From Acidobacteriota bacterium (lineage in GTDB: Bacteria; Acidobacteriota; Aminicenantia; UBA2199), in assembly GCA_021817755.1 (NCBI GenBank), contig JAKAGC010000065.1:1-11123 (forward strand): a stretch of 11,123 nucleotides of DNA, given 5' to 3'. This document shows positions 1 to 7,000 of this stretch, piece by piece. How positions within the stretch are numbered: position 1 is the stretch's first letter; each line of letters begins with the position of its first letter. Under the pieces are notes generated by a model. It saw only the letters and a list, made by a program, of their open reading frames with translations, was not told the DNA's origin and made no database searches. The translations under genes were made by a program, and so were the position numbers.

Positions 1-1
1 A

Positions 2-577
2 TCACCATCCCAAGAGCCTACCAATACCCATTCCCCATCCCCTTCCCAATATATTATTCAATCCAATTCCTTATCTTCACCTTTAGACACCCCCACACCC
101 ACCCATTCCGTCCAGCAACCCCCACCCCGCCCAATAGAACTTCCCGTATCCAATATCCCTAAAATACAAAAAACATTCAATATTACATCCGCAATTCCTG
201 TAGATTTAAAAGAAGGAAAAATATTCCTCGATGTTCCAAATGTCGGAGAACGTTCCTTATCTATAGATAGGATAAAATTTGTCTCTGTAGCCAAGATAAC
301 CCCCCAGGAAGAGAAACCTTTTTTACTCCTCGATTTTGTCCTGTGTGATATTCAATCCTCCCAGGAACTCAGAGTCATTCGGGTTTCTAGTTCCAATTTC
401 ATGCCCCAAAAGCTTGTTCCCGATGCACCATCTGTTATGGATGCATTTAAAATCTTTATAGCCAACGTTATCAGGTTAAGCAGGGCACAACCCTATCCCA
501 ATGCCGAAGCCGTTCTTTTAAAAAAAGTCCCTGTACACACTTCGATTGATCGATATGAGCAATCGTTTTCAAGATAA
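2..577 (+). CDS. C-terminal 191 residues of an unrecognised protein with a Pro/Ser/Thr-rich linker (5' partial)
   Basis: An open frame enters from the left edge and ends at TAA 575-577. It has no start in the window, so the N-terminus is missing. The first ~45 residues are low complexity (Ser, Pro, Thr, Gln and Asn; motifs such as SPSPSQ, TPTPTH, QQPPPRP), typical of a flexible inter-domain linker. Residues ~55-191 look like a folded alpha/beta domain: a beta-rich stretch (IFLDVPN, IDRIKFVSVAKI, FLLLDFVL, LRVIRV) followed by a helical part (MDAFKIFIANVIRLS) and the tail VLLKKVPVHTSIDRYEQ. I do not recognise the family. Linker-plus-C-terminal-domain proteins often carry an N-terminal zinc ribbon or kinase domain, but nothing here shows that. 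The reading frame is supported by uninterrupted length, reasonable codon use and the 48-nt gap to the next gene, which probably shares its transcript. Confidence 0.75.
   Translation, partial: SPSQEPTNTHSPSPSQYIIQSNSLSSPLDTPTPTHSVQQPPPRPIELPVSNIPKIQKTFNITSAIPVDLKEGKIFLDVPNVGERSLSIDRIKFVSVAKITPQEEKPFLLLDFVLCDIQSSQELRVIRVSSSNFMPQKLVPDAPSVMDAFKIFIANVIRLSRAQPYPNAEAVLLKKVPVHTSIDRYEQSFSR
27..132 (-). other. G-quadruplex-prone G-run cluster on the template strand
   Basis: The + strand is strikingly C-rich and G-poor here. C-runs at 27-29, 33-36, 39-42 and 45-47 have loops of 3, 2 and 2 nt, so the minus strand satisfies the canonical G3+N1-7 four-run rule within 21 nt. Further C-runs lie at 90-94, 98-100, 102-104, 119-123, 125-128 and 130-132, giving two three-run groups separated by a 14-nt loop. 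The runs encode Pro/Ser/Thr codons of the linker, so the composition may simply be a by-product of the protein sequence. Confidence 0.5.
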
Positions 578-625
578 ATTCTTAAGAAAATAAAATAGTT
601 AGGAAGAAGAATAGAAGGAGATAAA

Positions 626-1351
626 ATGAATTACCCTGAAAAATTAATAGAAAAACTCGAATTAAAGTATCCCCTTATCGGTTTATATGATGCCCCAGGT
701 CCCGAGGGATTCGAACCCGTCATCCAACCCGAAGGCGGAAAATTATCATGTTTATATAGTTTTTTAGACGAATGGGTTTCCGGAAAAATGCTCATGCTTA
801 ACCGTGAGAATTCAGGCTGCGGTGGTTGTGCATACTGGCTCTTCGGAAAAGAAAATATGACAAGGGAACACCGGATAAAATTCCTTGTCGGCACAGAGGG
901 ACTCAAAGACACCGAAGAATTGATGGATCGGTGGTTAAATCATGAAAAGCCCTATAAACCTGAACATAATAATATTTTTCTCGGGCCCCTTCGACCCGAA
1001 ATGACTCAATACCTTAAAACCATTACTTTTCTCGTAAATCCCGATCAATTAACTATTTTAACTGTTGCCTCACAGTATTATCATTCACCTGATGATTTGT
1101 TATCACCTGTTATAGCTCCCATGGGTTCCGGGTGTATGCAATTATTATCTCTCTTTAAAGACCTCTATTATCCCCAGGCCATAATTGGTGCTACAGATAT
1201 AGCCATGCGACAATGTTTACCCCCCGATACACTTTCATTTACTGTTACAGAGCCCCTTTTTCGCCAATTCTGTCTACTTGATGAACGCAGTTTTCTATAT
1301 AAATCCTTTCTCGATCATATGAAAAAATCCAGGGCGCTACCATCTGTATAA
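626..1351 (+). CDS. DUF169 family protein, cysteine-rich
   Basis: This 241-residue protein matches what I know of the DUF169 family (archaeal and bacterial, function unknown): a Cys-Gly motif SGCGGCAYWLFG near residues 63-74, a second Gly/Cys motif APMGSGCMQLL at ~164-174, and the C-terminal GATDIAMRQCLPPDTLSFTV segment. Cysteines C42, C65, C68, C170 and C197 could form a metal or redox site, but that is inference. There is no signal peptide or membrane segment, so it is probably cytoplasmic. The start is well supported: AAGGAG at 615-620, five bases before ATG 626. It follows the upstream gene by 48 nt and is probably co-transcribed with it. The next gene has its own promoter. DUF169 proteins are often encoded near metal, methanogenesis or redox genes; nothing here fixes a substrate. 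Confidence 0.85.
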   Translation: MNYPEKLIEKLELKYPLIGLYDAPGPEGFEPVIQPEGGKLSCLYSFLDEWVSGKMLMLNRENSGCGGCAYWLFGKENMTREHRIKFLVGTEGLKDTEELMDRWLNHEKPYKPEHNNIFLGPLRPEMTQYLKTITFLVNPDQLTILTVASQYYHSPDDLLSPVIAPMGSGCMQLLSLFKDLYYPQAIIGATDIAMRQCLPPDTLSFTVTEPLFRQFCLLDERSFLYKSFLDHMKKSRALPSV

Positions 1352-1411
1352 TACCTTTTACCTAAATTCAAGTAGCCCATCTATATAAGAGACTCTTTTA
1401 TGATTTAGGCA

Positions 1412-1440
1412 TTGACTTTGCTACCCGTTTAACATATCAT
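1412..1440 (+). promoter_or_regulatory. sigma70-type promoter for the TPR-thioredoxin gene
   Basis: TTGACT at 1412-1417 (5/6 to TTGACA), a 17-bp spacer, then TATCAT at 1435-1440 (5/6 to TATAAT). Predicted transcription start is near 1447, giving a ~45-nt leader before ATG 1492. The element lies in the 140-nt gap after the DUF169 gene, which suggests the TPR-thioredoxin gene is transcribed separately. Confidence 0.65.
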
Positions 1441-1491
1441 ATCCACATCGATCAATAAAACCGTAGTTAAGGACGAATATTGGAGGTGCAC

Positions 1492-2526
1492 ATGAAACGT
1501 TCAATAATGGCAATACTTGTTATAGGTTTCTTTTTAATTTATATACCTCTTTCCGGTGTGAACCAGCCCACATCTTCGACTCAACAGAAAGAATTACAAT
1601 CCTCTCTTAAGAATATTTACCGCTTATACAGTCAGAAAAATTTCGATGAAGCACTTAAATCCATAGATGAAAGCTTAAACCGGTTCGGTTCCCTGAAAGA
1701 ATTACTCCAAATGAAATTCAATATTCTGATGGAGCAAAAAAAATATGCAGATGCATTGGGTTTTGTCAATGCAGAAATCAAAAAAAATGGAGAATCACAA
1801 GAGCTTCTCGCTGCTAAATTTAATATTCTTTTCTCATGGGAAAAATACCCCGATGCACTTGAAGTAGCATTGAAAAAAGATAAGATTTCAGGTGCCAAAT
1901 CCCCATGGGATGCCATAAATATCGCCCAGACTTATATCCGTTTGCATTTAAAAGAAGAAGCCCTCGACGCACTTTACCAGGCTGCACGGCGAGGATTTAT
2001 AAGTTACCGAATTCTGACAGGTGAAAATTTCTCCTTTTTGCGCCAGGAGCCCAAATTTTATGAAATCATTGAAATGATGAAAGTAAATGTCGGATTAGGA
2101 AATCCAGCCAAAGATTTTAATGCCCGTTTAATCTCCGGAGAGGAATTTACCCTTTCCTCGATGAAAGGAAAAGTCATACTCATCGATTTTATGTCATCCT
2201 GGTGCGAACCCTGCAAAAATGATATTAAACTCCTTAATGAATTATTCCAAAATTATAAAGACAAAGGATTCGATATTATTGCAATAAGTCTCGATTCCGA
2301 TATCAAACGATGGGAAATACTCGTCAAATCCGCACAATTAAACTGGAAAACCATATGTTCAGGTAAAGTATGGGACGATTCCATTGTTAAACGTTATGGA
2401 ATCGTCTCCCTTCCTACTTATTGGGTAATAGATAAACACGGGATAGTAAGAGGATTTGATCTTCGCGGTGATGAATTAAAAACAGTAATTGAAATATTAT
2501 TAAAAGAAAAATATATTACCAGGTAA
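1492..2526 (+). CDS. exported TPR-repeat protein with C-terminal TlpA/ResA-like thioredoxin domain
   Basis: The 344-residue product starts with a signal peptide or membrane anchor (MKRSIMAILVIGFFLIYIPL). Residues ~37-180 form degenerate TPR helices (repeated YADALGFVNAEIKKN / YPDALEVALKK patterns, ending in FLRQEPKFYEIIEMM). Residues ~200-344 form an AhpC/TSA-Redoxin thioredoxin fold: GNPAKDFNARLISGEEFTL, then FMSSWCEPCKND with the CxxC pair C238/C241, and the cis-proline loop SLPTYWVID (P308). Both redox cysteines are present, so it is probably an active periplasmic thiol-disulfide oxidoreductase tethered to a protein-interaction platform. ATG 1492 is chosen because GGAGG (1482-1486) lies five bases before it; the upstream in-frame TTG at 1480 overlaps that Shine-Dalgarno. 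Its 3' end overlaps the convergent pilus operon by 11 nt. TlpA-like enzymes usually reduce apo-cytochromes or other substrates; the substrate here is unknown. Confidence 0.9.
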   Translation: MKRSIMAILVIGFFLIYIPLSGVNQPTSSTQQKELQSSLKNIYRLYSQKNFDEALKSIDESLNRFGSLKELLQMKFNILMEQKKYADALGFVNAEIKKNGESQELLAAKFNILFSWEKYPDALEVALKKDKISGAKSPWDAINIAQTYIRLHLKEEALDALYQAARRGFISYRILTGENFSFLRQEPKFYEIIEMMKVNVGLGNPAKDFNARLISGEEFTLSSMKGKVILIDFMSSWCEPCKNDIKLLNELFQNYKDKGFDIIAISLDSDIKRWEILVKSAQLNWKTICSGKVWDDSIVKRYGIVSLPTYWVIDKHGIVRGFDLRGDELKTVIEILLKEKYITR

Positions 2527-2527
2527 T
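2515..2527. repeat. 13-bp palindrome spanning both convergent stop codons
   Basis: ATTACCAGGTAAT is a perfect odd palindrome (6-bp arms around A2521). It contains the stop codon of the + strand thioredoxin gene (TAA 2524-2526) and that of the - strand Ig-like gene (TAA read from 2518-2516). The two genes therefore share 11 nt of antiparallel coding sequence. It is too short and has no U-tract, so it is not a convincing bidirectional terminator. Confidence 0.6.
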
Positions 2528-3217
2528 TTCCGAACCGGTCGATAGGTTAAGATCGATTGCTCCGCTTACCGCTACTCCAGAGGAATCCTTTACTTCATAA
2601 ACAATTCGAACACCCGAACTTCCCGCCATTGAAGCAGGTATATCCCAGATAATTTCACCATTGATGCCATCGATTTGAATCCCCTTATTAAGCGGAGATA
2701 CCAGGCGATATGTCAATGTATCGCCGTCCGGATCCGTTGCATCGATTCTATAAACAAACCTTCCCGGAACATTGAACGGTTTTACGCCAGTTAAAGCAAG
2801 CACAGGCGGGGAATTTTTTACTATTACTTCATTGCTCTCAATAACATCCGAACGGTATTTTTCACGCGTTGCCCACACACGGCAGTATACCTTATCACCT
2901 TTTTTGTAATTGGATTTTTCTAACAGGATTGAGTCATTATTTTTTATCTCATTCCCATTCACATACCAGGAATAAGAAAAACGTGTATCTTTACTTACCG
3001 GTTTTGCCATCACGGCAACAGCACGTATGAAATCAGTCGAAACCGGATCAGGAGGGTCGATTTTTATTTCGGAAATGACCGGTTCCATTGCAACCCTGCG
3101 TTTTTCTTCCGGTGTATTACTTTTAAAATAGTGATAAATCATATAAATACAAAAAATAATCAAACCCACTATCAACAAGCTACGTATTATTTTTACGATA
3201 TCGCGATTACTCATCAT
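2516..3217 (-). CDS. single-pass membrane protein with Ig-like and cadherin/He_PIG-like domains, last gene of the pilus operon
   Basis: The 233-residue protein has a basic cytoplasmic start, one hydrophobic helix at ~10-30 (IIRSLLIVGLIIFCIYMIYHY) and a periplasmic remainder. Residues ~48-135 resemble an Ig-like fold (FSYSWYVNGNEI ... YKKGDKVYCRVWA). Residues ~136-228 resemble cadherin-like or putative-Ig (He_PIG) domains: NSPPVL, ATDPDGDTLTYRL, GIQIDGINGEIIWDIP, YEVKDSSG. The DPDGD segment is the type of acidic loop that binds calcium in cadherin-like domains. It is clearly paralogous to the lipoprotein encoded just upstream (same domain order; shared NSPPVL, DGDTLTY and YS-x3-NG motifs). ATG 3217 is preferred because GAGG (3229-3226) lies eight bases before it; ATG 3214 is also possible. 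The gap to the lipoprotein gene is 35 nt. Function is unknown; its position suggests a role in pilus-tip or envelope adhesion. Confidence 0.8.
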   Translation of the reverse strand: MMSNRDIVKIIRSLLIVGLIIFCIYMIYHYFKSNTPEEKRRVAMEPVISEIKIDPPDPVSTDFIRAVAVMAKPVSKDTRFSYSWYVNGNEIKNNDSILLEKSNYKKGDKVYCRVWATREKYRSDVIESNEVIVKNSPPVLALTGVKPFNVPGRFVYRIDATDPDGDTLTYRLVSPLNKGIQIDGINGEIIWDIPASMAGSSGVRIVYEVKDSSGVAVSGAIDLNLSTGSEITW

Positions 3218-3252
3218 TTAATTAACCTCAAATGTGACTCGTTTTATAAATT

Positions 3253-4026
3253 TTATCTTTTTTCTTCACTTGGAGGTTCTACTTTTCGAGTGACTTCAAA
3301 GTTGATCGTCACCATTTTTTTCGAGTTTGCTCCATTTCCGTCATTCACATCCACTAAGAATTTCCATTCTTTTGAAGGAGGTTTGTTTCCTAAAGTACAT
3401 GTGATAATACCAGTATTTTTGTCGATATCCACTTCATTAGGAATCGGGATGTCTTCTCCTGCTCGTAAGAGTTCATAAGTTAATGTATCACCATCAGAGT
3501 CTTCCGCTTTAACAGGAATCTGGTAAGTACCCGGTCCATCTATACTTGGAATCGTAACATCCTGCAATACAGGTGGAGAGTTAGCGATAATAACAGCATC
3601 CGTGTTTTTCTCTTCTACCAGTTGCCCATTCATATATAAATGGGCAATTGCATTAATAAAATCTCCCCGTCTGTAAAGTGAACGGTCAAGGGTTAGTTCT
3701 GTTTGTTCCAGCAGTTTACGTCCATTTTTAAAGAAAGAATAAACAATCGTATGTTCTCTTTCTTCCGGGATGTTCGTTTCTATATCCAATTTTAGAGTAG
3801 CTCCCGGTTTCAAGGAATCCGGGGCAAAAGCAAAATGTTTTATCCATCCCTCCCCTGCATCCGGTGGATTGAGATTTTCAGTGGCCTCATCCCCTGATGA
3901 TGAGGCCCGTTTATAAGATTTTTCATTCACTTGGCCGGTCCCGGAATTATCCCGGGACCCGCAATTTAACAAAAATAATGGAATTAGTATTATTAGGATG
4001 TAGAGTATTAACCCACGTCTCATCAT
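3253..4026 (-). CDS. lipoprotein with Ig-like and cadherin/He_PIG-like domains
   Basis: The 257-residue product has a lipoprotein signal (MMRRGLILYILIILIPLFLL then N21-C22). The lipobox LLNC has an atypical Asn before the Cys. A Ser/Asn/Gly-rich linker follows (~23-58), then an Ig-like domain (~60-148; IVYSFFKNGRKLL ... LYRRGDFINAIAHL) and a cadherin/He_PIG-like domain (~149-246; NSPPVL, KAEDSDGDTLTYELL, VDIDKNTGIITCTLG, VDVNDGNG). It is a paralogue of the membrane-anchored protein encoded downstream. Translation is probably coupled to PilY1: the PilY1 stop overlaps this start as ATGA (4026-4023), and GGAG at 4038-4035 lies eight bases upstream inside the pilY1 end. The ATG at 4023 is an alternative. 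The gene contains three perfect inverted repeats with 8-9-bp arms. Likely located at the outer membrane or periplasm; function unknown. Confidence 0.83.
   Translation of the reverse strand: MMRRGLILYILIILIPLFLLNCGSRDNSGTGQVNEKSYKRASSSGDEATENLNPPDAGEGWIKHFAFAPDSLKPGATLKLDIETNIPEEREHTIVYSFFKNGRKLLEQTELTLDRSLYRRGDFINAIAHLYMNGQLVEEKNTDAVIIANSPPVLQDVTIPSIDGPGTYQIPVKAEDSDGDTLTYELLRAGEDIPIPNEVDIDKNTGIITCTLGNKPPSKEWKFLVDVNDGNGANSKKMVTINFEVTRKVEPPSEEKR
3619..3650. repeat. inverted repeat (9-bp arms, 8-nt loop) inside the lipoprotein gene
   Basis: TTGCCCATT (3622-3630) pairs perfectly with AATGGGCAA (3639-3647) around an 8-nt AT-only-rich loop. Read in the + sense, the stem continues through a G-T wobble to two more pairs (3619-3620 with 3649-3650). 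It codes for part of the Ig-like domain (HLYMNGQL), so any regulatory role is speculative. Confidence 0.55.
3883..3907. repeat. inverted repeat (9-bp arms, 7-nt loop) in the linker-coding part of the lipoprotein gene
   Basis: GGCCTCATC (3883-3891) pairs perfectly with GATGAGGCC (3899-3907). It lies in the low-complexity Ser/Gly/Asp linker (RASSSGDEATEN), where protein constraint is weak. In the operon mRNA it would form a stable hairpin about 120 nt after the start codon. Confidence 0.6.
3937..3959. repeat. GC-rich inverted repeat (8-bp arms, 7-nt loop) just after the lipobox codons
   Basis: GGTCCCGG (3937-3944) pairs with CCGGGACC (3952-3959). In the mRNA this hairpin begins only a few nucleotides after the codon for the lipidated Cys, about 65 nt from the start codon. 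No U-tract follows in either direction, so it is not an intrinsic terminator. Confidence 0.6.
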
Positions 4027-7000
4027 CGTTTTTTCTCCATCCAATAAACCAATCCCCCAATATTTGTAAAGTTGATACTTTCTGTATACGTTTTATCATC
4101 CGGTACTGTGGCCACACCACTGCTGCTCGATTTGTACATTACGTATTCTTTTCCCTGGTAAGTACCGCCTCCGGCGATTCTTCCAACGTTCCTGGAACCG
4201 CTAATGACATCATTAAGCCCATTGATTGCAATTGAAATATCATAAACCGTCATAATTCCTTCACGCGGCACATCGCACGGATTCAAATCACTTCCCTTGG
4301 AAATCACTACCGGTAAATAGGTATTAAAATAGATATGAGGAACATTTTTATCATCAGGCAAAATAACCGGTTCCGGGTCGAATAACTTTTCCCCAGGATC
4401 GCGGAATGAGAAATAAAATCCCCTATCTATAACCGTTTCTGTTTGCGTCAATTCAGTAGCTGTCGCATTCCAGTAAATTGGAGTAAGTGTGCTAACCGAA
4501 TTTGCTAATTGACCATTGTCTTTTATGGCAACAAACTTCCCGACTAGTGGATCAGTACGCGGACGATCCCTGTCACCGGAGCCAAAAGTTACCCACAATT
4601 GATAACTCGTATCAAACGCAGCTTGAGGAGAGAGATAAATGGGATCATAAGTCCTCACGTTAACTGTTTCCCCAGCCTGAAAAGTTCCAAAATTTGTCGT
4701 TACCGTAAATACTTTATTATTAATCGCTGTTATATACCCTACAGCTTTGGAAGTTTGACCCATTATCGAATATCCTACTACAAAATCTTTATTCGTACTC
4801 ATTGTCAAGTCGCTTCCAGATTTACTGTTAATCGTCGCTGTTGCAGCAGTGGTAATAAGAGTTTTATACATAAGATAAGTCTTCCAATTGTCAAGTGAAG
4901 TACTATGAATATCCGATTTAAACAAGTGTCCGCCAAGATTCCCAAAATACAATGTATCGATATAACCATCATTATCTACATCTACTGCATTCAATGCTGA
5001 AGCGATCGGGAAGTTGAAGAATTTCGATTTTGTAAGATGGTATACAGTGCTATCATTCGTAACAGGTATTTCGGTTACCTCAGCATCTGCAACACCAGCG
5101 CCATCTGTCGAGTGATACGCCAGAATCCACAGTGGCTCGCCTGTCGCAGCATCAAGCATGAATATCGCTTTTCCCGATTTATCATTTGAATTTTCACTAT
5201 TAAACGCAAATCCACCCGTTAAAAATACCACCCATTTATCGATTAGTTCAGCCGCATTATCCGGATTCTGTATCAATATTTTTCCAATAATTGGTTTTCC
5301 CCAACTTTCTCCACTATATTGTGTATCTTTAAATTTCCATAGTAATTTCGGTTCTGTTCCAACAGTAGTGACATCCATAGCATAATATGCTTTTCCACCA
5401 CTTCTCAATCCGAAAGTCATAATCGTTGACCATGTATTCTTTTCACCTGTAGTTTTGGGAAAATAGATATCATTAGCTGTTAAACGTCCATCTACCGTAT
5501 AGGTGTGCTGACTGTTAAGTATCATATTCGGATAAGAAGTGAGAACTTCATCAGGGATTAATCCCCATACTTCTTTTCCTGCATCCACACCATCTGCGTT
5601 AAACATATGAAAAATTCCATCATTGGTTCCCACATACAATACACGCTTCCGGTCTTTGTTTGCTTCATAGAAATCCGCAAACTTTTCATCTTCGGAATTC
5701 TTAGAATCCAGGTTCTTAATATATCTCTTGCTCGAAACCGGAGGACCGATGAAACCTACGTCTGAATGGAATATATCTGCCAGAAAAGGCATCCGTACTT
5801 TGTTTATAATCGTATCCGCTTCGCTATCTGTGACTGTACCACCGAATAAACTTGTCAATGTAGCTTGATTCGCAAGGTTAAACGAGATCAGATCATAATC
5901 CGAATCGTTTGTATACAGGTTACGGTCCGCACTCATTAAATCCGCAGCATCCCACTCCTGGCTCAGGTCCAGGGTAAGTTGTCTAACGCATTCTTTACCC
6001 TCGCTCGCATTTAAACATTCCACTTTCGTTTTATATACAAATTCCTCCGAATTCACCTCACCGCTTTCATCCGAATCGAATCCCCAGGAATCCAGTAATT
6101 TGTAAGCCAGTAAGTGTCCTTCCCAGATAGCAGCCGATGCTGAAGGCATAAAAAACCCAACATAAGAAAGCGTTAATTCATCATTTGTAGCAGTCACAGT
6201 TTTTCGGGGAGCAGTAATCGATGAGAACGCAAAATTTCGAAGATTGATATTGGTTATAACATTCTGAAAGGCAGATACCAGTTCTTCATAGTTATTAGCA
6301 GTATAATACCCACCGTCACCATTCACCGCAGTTTCCCTCAATAAGTTATTATCTGCTGTAAATCCGATCGTATAGGTATAGATATTCTGATCTCCCGGCC
6401 ATCCTGTGGATTTATCATCTCCAAAAAAGGAATCGGGTAGCATATCCTGATGACGTATTAAATACGCCACATCATCCAGGTAATCCGTACCACCACTGTC
6501 AGGTAGCCAACATGTATAGTTGGGGCAATATGTATTTGTCACTTTATAATTCGTAGGAATACCACTGGAGGCATCATTGGTATCCATATCCCCCCATCCG
6601 TTATTCCAACTGGTCCAGGGTTCTACTCGCTTTACCGGTTTCTTTTTAAAAACACTATTGCTGTATTTGGTATTAAAACCGTCTTTCGTCGATTCACCAT
6701 CCGTCATAATAATAACGTAGTTGTTCTGACACCAGTAATCCATAACAGTACTCGGATTATCCGGGTTATGATTTACCAGGTTATACTGAATTTCATAATC
6801 CACAGGCCAATAGGTTTTAGTTGAAGGTCCCGGTTTGTAATAGTACCAGATATCTGCCAGAGCTTCCGCCAAAGGCGTCCAGGTACCTCCATAAATATCA
6901 TAGACATTATTCTTATAGGATACTAGATCGCTGGACTCATCACTCATATCGTTCAGATGTTCCACCAATTCAGCACCTTCTTCATATGCAAATTTAAATA

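Noticed and set aside
58..294. Antisense open frame inside the linker-protein gene.
   Set aside because: It lies opposite a clear coding frame, has no recognisable domain, and its Gly/Trp-rich part is the mirror of Pro/Ser codons.
568..596. Weak promoter (TTCAAG - 17 bp - TAAAAT) before the DUF169 gene.
   Set aside because: The -35 matches only 3 of 6 positions, and the short gap after the previous gene makes co-transcription simpler.
982..1001. Short hairpin TCGGG/CCCGA inside the DUF169 gene.
   Set aside because: Only five pairs in coding sequence with no U-tract.
1361..1409. 7-bp inverted repeat CCTAAAT/ATTTAGG after the DUF169 gene.
   Set aside because: AT-rich stem with a 35-nt loop and no U-tract, so not a credible terminator. 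It may be chance just upstream of the -35 box.
1480..1491. TTG start at 1480 for the TPR-thioredoxin gene.
   Set aside because: It overlaps the Shine-Dalgarno GGAGG that fits ATG 1492, and the signal peptide starts properly at 1492.
1736..1787. Two A8 tracts in the TPR region as possible phase-variation sites.
   Set aside because: Encoded Lys-rich helices in an AT-leaning genome explain them. Length is modest and neither lies near the start of the gene.
4027..4044. TTG start at 4044 for the lipoprotein.
   Set aside because: It would add acidic residues before the signal peptide and has no ribosome site. ATG 4026 has GGAG eight bases upstream.
3897..4235. Plus-strand open frames opposite the lipoprotein and pilY1 genes (also at 3131-3478, 4599-4898, 8533-9012).
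   Set aside because: They are antisense to strongly supported genes and show no ribosome site, domain or protein-like composition.
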